64,000 nucleotides of DNA, from assembly GCF_051020955.1 (NCBI RefSeq), contig NW_027476498.1, positions 62,001-126,000 on the forward strand, read 5' to 3'. Position 1 is the stretch's first letter. Every line of letters begins with the position of its first letter. The notes under the pieces are model-generated. The model searched no databases and had not been told where the DNA came from. It saw only the letters and a program-made list of their open reading frames with translations. Both the position numbers and the translations under genes were made by a program. Shown here piece by piece: positions 56,117 through 64,000 of the stretch. This DNA comes from Megalopta genalis (lineage: Eukaryota; Arthropoda; Insecta; Hymenoptera; Halictidae).

Positions 56117-56259
56117 ATATCCACTAGTATCTTGAATGAGTGGTAAAACCATTTCATTTATTTCCCTTCAATTTCCCGAACTGCAACCGGTGTATGCAGG
56201 CAGGTTCGAAACTGCGAACAATCCTTTCAATCATTCATTCAATACTAACGATCGTAACA

Positions 56260-59200
56260 ATATTGAAGTTAAATCGTTTGTTTCGCGTGAATATAAAGCT
56301 AATTCGTGTATTTCGCATGATTCTGAAGCTAAATTGTTCATTTTGCATGAATTTGAAGGTTATTCGTTTATTTCGTACGAATCTGAAGCTAAATTGTTCA
56401 TTTCGCATGAATTTGAAGCAAAATCGTTTGTTTAAAATAGCTATTGCGCACGAATTTGAGGCCAAATCGTGTATATCGCATGATATTGAAGTTAAATCGC
56501 TTTTTTCGCGTGAATTTAAAGCTAATTCGTGTATTTCGCATGATTCTGTAGCTAAATTGTTCATTTCGCAAGAATTTAAAGATAAATCGTTTGCTTAAAA
56601 TCGCTATTTCGCACGAATTTGAAGCCAAATCGTGTATATCGCATGATATTGTGAAGTTAAATCGGTTTTTTCGCCTGAATTTAAAGCTAATTCGTGTATT
56701 TCGCATGATTCTGAAGCTAAATTGTTCATTTCGCAAGAATTCAAAGCTAAATCGTTTGTTTAAAATCGTTATTTCGCACGAAATTGAAGCCAAATCGTGT
56801 ATATCGCATGATATTGAAGTTAAATCGCTTTTTTCGCGTGAATTTAAAGCTAATTCGTGTATTTCGCATGATTCTGAAGCTAAATTGTTCATTTTGCATG
56901 AATTTGAAGCTTATTTGTTTCTTGAATATCTCTATTTCGCTCGAAATTGAGTCTAATTCGTGTATTACGTATGATATTGACGCTAAATCGTTTGTCTCTC
57001 GTGGATTTGAAGCTAATTCGTGTATTTCGTACGAATCTGAAGCTAAATTGTTCATTTCGCATAAATTTGAAGCAAAATCGTTTGTTTAAAATAGCTATTT
57101 CGCACGAATTTGAAGCCAAATCGTGTATATCGCATGATATTGAAGTTGAATCTTTGTTTCGCGTGAATTTAAAGCTAATTCGTGTATTTCGCATGATTCT
57201 GAAGCTAAATTGTTCATTTTGCATGAATTTGAAGCTTATTCGTTTCTTGAATATCGCTATTTCGATCGAAATTGAGTCGAATTCGTGTATTTCGTATGAT
57301 ATTGACGCTAAATCGTTTGTCTCGCGTGGATTTGAAGCTAATTCGTGTATTTTGTACGAATCTGAAACTAAATTGTTCATTTCGCAAGAATTCAAAGCTA
57401 AATCGTTTGTTTAAAATCGCTATTTCGCACGAAATTGAAGCCAAATCGTGTATATCGCATGGTATTGAAGTTAAATCGTTTGTTTCGCGTGAATATAAAG
57501 CTAATTCGTGTATTTCGCATGATTCTGAAGCTAAATTGTTCATTTTGCATGAATTTGAAGCTTATTCGTTTATTTCGTACGAATCTGAAGCTAAATTGTT
57601 CATTTCGCATGAATTTGAAGCAAAATCGTTTGTTTAAAATAGCTATTTCGCACGAATTTGAAGCCAAATCGTGTATATCGCATGATATTGAAGTTAAATC
57701 GCTTTTTTCGCGTGAATTTAAAGCTAATTCGTGTATTTCGCATGATTCTGTAGCTAAATTGTTCATTTTGCATGAATTTGAAGCTTATTTGTTTCTTGAA
57801 TATCGCTATTTCGCTCGAAATTGAGTCGAATTAGTGTATATCGCATGTTATTGAAGTTAAATCGTTTGTTTCACGTGGATTTGAAGCTAATTCGTGTATT
57901 TCGCAAGAATCTGAAGCTAAATTGTTCATCTCGGATCAATTTGAAGCAAAATCTTTTGTTTAAAATCGCTATTTCGCACGAAATTGAAGCCAAATCGTGT
58001 ATATCGCATGATATTGAAGTTAAATCGCTTTTTTCGCGTGAATTTAAAGCTAATTCGTGTATTTCGCATGATTCTGAAGCTAAATTGTTCATTTTGCATG
58101 AATTTGAAGCTTATTTGTTTCTTGAATATCTCTATTTCGCTCGAAATTGAGTCTAATTCGTGTATTACGTATGATATTGACGCTAAATCGTTTGTCTCTC
58201 GTGGATTTGAAGCTAATTCGTGTATTTCGTACGAATCTGAAGCTAAATTGTTCATTTCGCATAAATTTGAAGCAAAATCGTTTGTTTAAAATAGCTATTT
58301 CGCACGAATTTGAAGCCAAATCGTGTATATCGCATGATATTGAAGTTGAATCTTTGTTTCGCGTGAATTTAAAGCTAATTCGTGTATTTCGCATGATTCT
58401 GAAGCTAAATTGTTCATTTTGCATGAATTTGAAGCTTATTCGTTTCTTGAATATCGCTATTTCGATCGAAATTGAGTCGAATTCGTGTATGTCGTATGAT
58501 ATTGACGCTAAATCGTTTGTCTCGCGTGGATTTGAAGCTAATTCGTGTATTTTGTACGAATCTGAAACTAAATTGTTCATTTCGCACGAATTTGAAGCCA
58601 AATCGTGTATATCGCATGATATTGTGAAGTTAAATCGGTTTTTTCGCATGAATTTACAGCTAATTCGTGTATTTCGCATGATTCTGAAGCTAAATTGTTC
58701 ATCTCGGATGAATTTGAAGCAAAATCGTTTGTTTAAAATCGCTATTTCGCACGAATTTGAAGCCAAATCGTGTATATCGCATGATATTGAAGTTAAATCG
58801 TTTGTTTCGCGTGAATATAAAGCTAATTCGTGTATTTCGCATGATTCTGAAGCTAAATTGTTCATTTTGCATGAATTTGAACGTTATTCGTTTATTTCGT
58901 ACGAATCTGAAGCTAAATTGTTCACTTCGCATGAATTTGAAGCAAAATCGTTTGTTTAAAATAGCTATTTCGCACGAATTTGAGGCCAAATCGTGTATAT
59001 CGCATGATATTGAAGTTAAATCGCTTTTTTCGCGTGAATTTAAAGCTAATTCGTGTATTTCGCATGATTCTGTAGCTAAATTGTTCATTTCGCAAGAATT
59101 TAAAGATAAATCGTTTGCTTAAAATCGCTATTTCGCACGAATTTGAAGCCAAATCGTGTATATCGCATGATATTGTGAAGTTAAATCGGTTTTTTCGCCT

Positions 59201-60317
59201 GAATTTAAAGCTAATTCGTGTATTTCGCATGATTCTGAAGCTAAATTGTTCATTTCGCAAGAATTCAAAGCTAAATCGTTTGTTTAAAATCGTTATTTCG
59301 CACGAAATTGAAGCCAAATCGTGTATATCGCATGATATTGAAGTTAAATCGCTTTTTTCGCGTGAATTTAAAGCTAATTCGTGTATTTCGCATGATTCTG
59401 AAGCTAAATTGTTCATTTTGCATGAATTTGAAGCTTATTTGTTTCTTGAATATCTCTATTTCGCTCGAAATTGAGTCTAATTCGTGTATTACGTATGATA
59501 TTGACGCTAAATCGTTTGTCTCTCGTGGATTTGAAGCTAATTCGTGTATTTCGTACGAATCTGAAGCTAAATTGTTCATTTCGCATAAATTTGAAGCAAA
59601 ATCGTTTGTTTAAAATAGCTATTTCGCACGAATTTGAAGCCAAATCGTGTATATCGCATGATATTGAAGTTGAATCTTTGTTTCGCGTGAATTTAAAGCT
59701 AATTCGTGTATTTCGCATGATTCTGAAGCTAAATTGTTCATTTTGCATGAATTTGAAGCTTATTCGTTTCTTGAATATCGCTATTTCGATCGAAATTGAG
59801 TCGAATTCGTGTATTTCGTATGATATTGACGCTAAATCGTTTGTCTCGCGTGGATTTGAAGCTAATTCGTGTATTTTGTACGAATCTGAAACTAAATTGT
59901 TCATTTCGCATGAATTTGAAGCAAAATCGTTTGTTTAAAATCGCTATTTCGCACGAATTTGAAGCCAAATCGTGTATATCGCATGATATTGAAGTTAAAT
60001 CGTTTGTTTCGCGTGAACTTAAAGCTAATTCGAGTATTTCGCATGAATCTGAAGCTAAATTGTTCATTTCGCAAGAATTTAAAGCTAAATCATTTGCTTA
60101 AGATCGTTATTTCGCACGAATTTGAAGCCAAATCGTGTATATCGCATGATATTGTGAAGTTAAATCGGTTTTTTCGCCTGAATTTACAGCTAATTCGTGT
60201 ATTTCGCATGATTCTGAAGCTAAATTGTTCATCTCGGATGAATTTGAAGCAAAATCGTTTGTTTAAAATTGCTATTTCGCACGAATTTGAAGCCAAATCG
60301 TGTATATCGCATGATAT
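56260..60317. repeat. Satellite B, related to A but inverted and diverged
   Basis: These ~30-bp monomers resemble gaagctaaattgttcatttc followed by gcatgaattt. The reverse complement aligns with satellite A monomers, so the array runs opposite to 1-43470 and has its own changes (for example frequent tcgtgtat and ttgttcat). Higher-order copies occur at offsets of 1200 bp (56784 and 57984) and 2524 bp (56784 and 59308). As in A, three frames are largely open and yield overlapping ORFs up to 270 codons; these are not considered genes. ATAT flanks both ends at the LTR junctions. Confidence 0.9.
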
Positions 60318-61241
60318 TGTCACGTCCCGCGACTGAAGCATTATTGTAAAATCGCGTCCCACGACAAAGCGTTATTGTAAAGACGGGTCGAGCGCCGGGT
60401 GCTCGAAAAATTTTGAGTTATGGTGTCAAATTACATCGCAATTTGACACCACTTGAGCGCTCGGCCCTTCAATTTAAAATTCCGAAAATGTACACTAAAA
60501 CTAAAAGAATTTAAACTAAAAGTGTCAAAAACGTAACACCTCCCGAATACACCATATCGCTTTTAAAGATAGAACTATAAACTCACCACGAACGAGAATC
60601 ACAGCTCGCCGAAAAAACAGTCGTAGAAACAGAAAACGAAAAACTAATAGCAAAAAGGTAATGAACGAACTGTGATTACACTCGCGACTGGTCTTAGCTA
60701 ATACTATCGTACCGCACTGTCTAACACCTAAGACTCAACTGACGCGATGGCCGAACAATCGTAGCCATCCCCGCCAGCGAGTGTCCCCACTCAGTCGTTG
60801 TGGCGATGTCAATACTCTGATGGGAAGCGCAAGGCAGAAGTTGGCACACGGACCGTACGTGACTGCGATAAGGACCGGCGCGCCAGCGGATGCAGATAGG
60901 AAAGGTATGCGGCGAGACAAGCCGCGAAGACTCGGTCCCATGCAAAGTACGTGACTGCGATAAGGACCGGCGCGCCAGCGGATGCAGATAGGAAAGGTAT
61001 GCGGCGAGACAAGCCGCGAAGACTCGGTCCCATGCAAAGTACGTGACTGCGATAAGGACCGGCACGCCAGCGGATGCAGGCAGCGAGAAGAGGCACGTAG
61101 ACTCGGTCTCGCCGAGACGTACGTGACTGCGATAACAGTCGGCACACCTGCAAAATGCAGATGGGAATGGAATGCAGCGGGACAGCCCGCGAAGGCACAG
61201 TCACACGGGAACCCCCACCTGTCTGACCACTGGCTGCGGCC

Positions 61242-61249
61242 TATAAAAA
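61242..61249 (+). promoter_or_regulatory. TATA box of the second element's 5' LTR
   Basis: TATAAAAA lies 30 bp before the 15-bp repeats starting at 61272, at the end of the GC-rich repeats that begin near 60855. Confidence 0.72.
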
Positions 61250-61667
61250 CACAGGCGAGGTCCGCAGAAGGCAGTCTTCCGAACAACAGTCTTCCGAACA
61301 ACAGTCTTCCGAACAACAGTCTTCCGAACAACAGTCTTCCGAACAACAGTCTTCCGAACAACAGTCTTGCGAACAGAGTTCTATCTAACAGTCTACGAGT
61401 ACATAAAAAGTCAAAGTGATCAAGTGATCAGCATCATCTAAGTAAATTAACGACGAATATACGCTAAGGTACTTATAAAATTTGTAAAACTCAGTGCATG
61501 GTTCTTTGTTCTAACGACGAGTTTGTACTTTTAATAAGTTTAAATTTAGTCCATTAGATAAAAATAGTTCAACCCATATTCAAACGTTTCAATTTCACTA
61601 TTCTACTCAGTATTAACCAAGTGTGATTCTTCTTCTTATTATTTACCTCTCTGGACTGGCACTTATT

Positions 61668-61794
61668 CTGCGTCCAATCGACGCTTATACTCCCAACCTA
61701 GCTGCGTCCAATCGACGCTTATACTTCCAACCTAGCTGCGTCCAAGTGACGCTTATACGTGCCGAACAAGCTGCGTCCAAAGACGCTTATAATA
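61668..61794 (+). repeat. Array of four short hairpins in R, second element
   Basis: GCGTC-loop-GACGC units begin at 61670, 61704, 61738 and 61773, with the same loop series as at 35896. Confidence 0.75.
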
Positions 61795-61822
61795 ATACTG
61801 AGAGAATAATAATAATAATAAG

Positions 61823-61925
<103 letters not shown>

Positions 61926-61949
61926 ATCAAAATGAAAATTAATCTTTAG

Positions 61950-62276
61950 ATGAATGATACCAAGAATAATAAACGTTCGAATAATAAACGTCGAGGGGGA
62001 CGTAAGACAAAAATCATCCGAAAAATCCGCGCACTCCAACGGGAGGCTACAGTAAAATTTGAGCAGAGGCTCCGCGATATTGGGAGGGAGCTGGCCGAGG
62101 AGGCACTGAGGCCAGATCCGTTCCCGGATTCTCCTCCGTCCGTGGAAGTTTACGACCCGGTAACGGAGAAAGACCGTTATCACGACGACGAGTTGGAGCG
62201 CCTCTTCCAAGAGGAAGATTTTCGTGACCCCGATTGGGACCCCCAATATTTTAACATCAATTTGTTAAACATTTAA
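61950..62276 (+). CDS. LTR-encoded 108-residue basic/acidic protein (second element copy)
   Basis: It predicts the same protein as the other three LTRs and keeps the five-codon upstream ORF and the AATAAA (62281-62286) four bases after its stop. The ORF is unchanged here, while the TA run just upstream has expanded strongly. Confidence 0.58.
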   Translation: MNDTKNNKRSNNKRRGGRKTKIIRKIRALQREATVKFEQRLRDIGRELAEEALRPDPFPDSPPSVEVYDPVTEKDRYHDDELERLFQEEDFRDPDWDPQYFNINLLNI

Positions 62277-62280
62277 TTTT

Positions 62281-62286
62281 AATAAA
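62281..62286 (+). terminator. Poly(A) signal AATAAA in the second element's 5' LTR
   Basis: It has the same position as in the other LTRs, 4 bases after the LTR ORF stop. Full-length transcripts must read through it. Confidence 0.6.
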
Positions 62287-62443
62287 ATATCCACTAGTAT
62301 CTTGAATGAGTGGTAAAACCATTTCATTTATTTCCCTTCAATTTCCCGAACTGCAACCGGTGTATGCAGGCAGGTTCGAAACTGCGAACAATCCTTTCAA
62401 TCATTCATTCAATACTAACGATCGTAACATAGAAATTTTTTGG

Positions 62444-62461
62444 TGGCAGCGCGGTGGGATT
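62444..62461 (+). other. Primer-binding site of the second element
   Basis: TGGCAGCGCGGTGGGATT again starts 14 bases after the LTR end, as at 45568. The extra base relative to the recalled tRNA-Leu complement is therefore fixed in the family rather than an error in one copy. Confidence 0.6.
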
Positions 62462-62583
62462 GATCGCAGAAATTGAAGGCTTTTTACCACAAAAGTACGT
62501 AAAAAAAAAAAAAAATAAAACTTGAGCGTTTAGTTGCCTTTTGACGATTTTTTTTTGTTTTTTTGTTTTTTCCTTTTTTCAAT

Positions 62584-64000
62584 ATGGATCAACCCGGAAC
62601 CAGTCGTGACGATACTAACTCAATCCTCGACGATAATAATATTTCAACTGAACTAATAAATAGAATTTTAGAAGAACTAACCAAATCGAGGGAAAGTAAC
62701 GATCTTGTATTCAAGCTAAACGAGAAATTAGAAACATTGTTGATTGCCCAAGAGGGAATCGAAAGAAACAATGCGTTGTTTACCAAATTTAAATCAGAGT
62801 TAGAACAAATTAACGATGCACTGAATGTTCTAAAAGCAAACTACCTAACCAAACCAGAAGTGTTTACTCCACTTCCAAAGCGCACTGTCCCCGCACCAAT
62901 ATTTAGTACAGTTGACCCAGTTGATTGTATTGATAATCCCATTAGTGTAAAAGACGCGCTGGAGACCGTTCCATTCTTCGATGGCTACAAACCATCCATA
63001 TTTCAATTTCTCAGAGCATGCGATAGAGCTAAAACAATGATTCCGGAAAACCAAGAACCATATTTAGTTAAATTACTCACTAATAAGTTAAAAGGGCATG
63101 CGCTAATGGCTATAGAAGACTCAAATCTAACGACAATAGAACAGTTCGGTATAAAATTAAAAGCAATGTTCGGTCCGCACAAATCCATTAACCAATATAA
63201 AGGAGAATTAGGCAATATTTTTACGAAACCCGGCGAACCTATACTCGATTACATTAGCCGTGTTAAAGATTTAAGATTGGCAATAATAGACGGCGAACGG
63301 GCAAACTACAAGGGGCTGCCCGAAGCCTTAATAAAAATTATCGACAGTGAAGTGATAGATGGTTTCATCAAAGGTCTCCCATCTGAAATTAGCATCAGGA
63401 TCAAGCTAGAAGGTTACAAAAACCTAGAAGAAGTATACACCAACGCGATCAAAATCACAAAAGAAATCGAGGTGGAGGAAGAAAGGACTAAGACCTACAA
63501 CCCTAGATTTCGAGATCACAGAAATTACGGACAACCAATAAACCAACATCGAAATCCGAATAGACAAGCTTTTGAACAAAGGCCTCAGTGGAATACCACC
63601 CTACCGCCCAGGAGGTTTGAATCAAATCAAAACTCAAGCAACGATCCTAATTCTCTAACCAAACAGATCTCTTGCAATTATTGTAAAAAGCCAGGCCACC
63701 TAATCAAGGATTGCTACAAATTTAAAGCTAAAATCGATTCTGGCGAAATAGTTCCATACGGCAATCAACGAACGGGAAACGGCAACCCCTCCCATGGGAA
63801 TTCCGGCGCACCCAAGGGAGCGAACCCGAACCAGCGCCGTTCAGTCATGAAAATAAGACCAGCTACTACGGAGAAACCTGTATCTCCGGTGCCTGGGCCA
63901 TCAACACCAACGCAATCAATAATACAGAAGACCAAGGGCCCGAGCAAACAATCGAAGCAAGAGGAAAACGCAGAGATAGACCTAAGCGAGCTATCACTGT
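62584..64000 (+). CDS. gag: Gag polyprotein, second copy (3' end outside window)
   Basis: It starts at the same ATG context (caatATGGATC) as the copy at 45729 and stays open to the window end, where the stop would be expected within the next ten bases. The CCHC knuckle is present near 63673. Three base differences from the first copy were noticed: one silent, one K-to-T (near 63228) and one P-to-S (near 63883). Such near-identity indicates recent transposition or gene conversion. The A- and T-tracts before it are shorter than in the first copy. Confidence 0.88.
   Translation, partial: MDQPGTSRDDTNSILDDNNISTELINRILEELTKSRESNDLVFKLNEKLETLLIAQEGIERNNALFTKFKSELEQINDALNVLKANYLTKPEVFTPLPKRTVPAPIFSTVDPVDCIDNPISVKDALETVPFFDGYKPSIFQFLRACDRAKTMIPENQEPYLVKLLTNKLKGHALMAIEDSNLTTIEQFGIKLKAMFGPHKSINQYKGELGNIFTKPGEPILDYISRVKDLRLAIIDGERANYKGLPEALIKIIDSEVIDGFIKGLPSEISIRIKLEGYKNLEEVYTNAIKITKEIEVEEERTKTYNPRFRDHRNYGQPINQHRNPNRQAFEQRPQWNTTLPPRRFESNQNSSNDPNSLTKQISCNYCKKPGHLIKDCYKFKAKIDSGEIVPYGNQRTGNGNPSHGNSGAPKGANPNQRRSVMKIRPATTEKPVSPVPGPSTPTQSIIQKTKGPSKQSKQEENAEIDLSELSL

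Larger units (their letters stand above)
43471..56259 (+). mobile_element. Complete env-bearing Ty3/gypsy (errantivirus-like) element, 12.8 kb
   Basis: It has LTRs of 2083 and 2004 bp, a primer-binding site, gag, pol in two frames, two accessory ORFs, env and a polypurine tract. The order protease-RT-RNase H-integrase with D,D35E integrase and a GPY-like C-terminus places it in Ty3/gypsy. It is long for the group because of 2-kb LTRs, a ~220-codon RNase H-integrase linker and the accessory ORFs. The gag copy in the element at 60318 is nearly identical, so the family was recently active. The integrase frame is offset from pol, so this copy may or may not be competent. The two LTRs differ in diagnostic bases and the flanks differ in orientation, so it may be a recombinant. 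Confidence 0.9.
54256..56259 (+). repeat. 3' LTR of the complete element (2004 bp)
   Basis: It has the same termini as the other LTRs. A 38-bp deletion between gtcgttgtg and ttggcacacgg (junction near 54740) removes a segment present in the other three. It has four hairpin units, seven 15-bp units and a short TA run. It shares T at 54338 with the LTR at 60318, not with its own 5' LTR, and has a private gtgAcaaaaacg near 54463. Confidence 0.93.

Noticed and set aside
43467..56263. Matching ATAT ends as proof of one simple insertion
   Set aside because: ATAT flanks every LTR here and is self-complementary, while the outer satellites differ in orientation and the LTRs carry different marker bases.
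56235..60362. ORFs of 100-270 codons on both strands in satellite B
   Set aside because: The same repeat effect as in satellite A; overlapping open frames on both strands and no independent coding signal.

Overview
This is eukaryotic, insect-like DNA made of tandem satellite arrays that have been invaded by one family of large envelope-bearing Ty3/gypsy LTR elements. The insect assignment is inference. It rests on the errantivirus-like gag-pol-env layout, a 3' splice site abutting the env ATG, a CAAAATG start context in the LTR and the satellite landscape. No host single-copy gene, tRNA or rRNA was seen.

Layout: (1) 1-34545 is satellite A, a 30-bp monomer in nested higher-order repeats of 1.7, 2.0, 3.7 and 6.9-10.4 kb. 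(2) 34546-36834 is a solo LTR with ATAT target duplications and a 249-bp tandem duplication at its 3' end. (3) 36835-43470 is more satellite A, a copy of about 28150-34545. (4) 43471-56259 is a 12.8-kb LTR-to-LTR element. (5) 56260-60317 is satellite B, related to A but diverged and in the opposite orientation. (6) 60318-64000 is the 5' part of another element, which runs out of the window at the end of gag.

The complete element reads: 2.08-kb 5' LTR; primer-binding site resembling the tRNA-Leu complement; gag with one CCHC knuckle; pol in the -1 frame with protease, RT (YLDD) and RNase H, then a long charged linker; integrase in a further -1 frame; two small paralogous cysteine-rich ORFs; env with signal peptide and transmembrane segment, preceded by a splice acceptor; polypurine tract; 2.0-kb 3' LTR. 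Gag, protease, RT, RNase H and integrase would form particles, copy the RNA and insert it. Env would allow cell-to-cell spread. The roles of the two cysteine-rich proteins and of the LTR-encoded protein are unknown.

The most unusual parts are three. Every one of the four LTRs carries an intact 108-codon ORF for a basic-N-terminal, acidic-C-terminal protein, placed between a TATA box and a poly(A) signal, so even the solo LTR looks like a complete small gene. An array of 4-5 short hairpins with constant stems and changing loops lies just upstream of that ORF. A duplicated pair of cysteine-rich accessory ORFs lies between pol and env. The complete element sits exactly where the satellite switches orientation, and its two LTRs carry different marker bases, so it may be a recombinant of two insertions or an assembly join.
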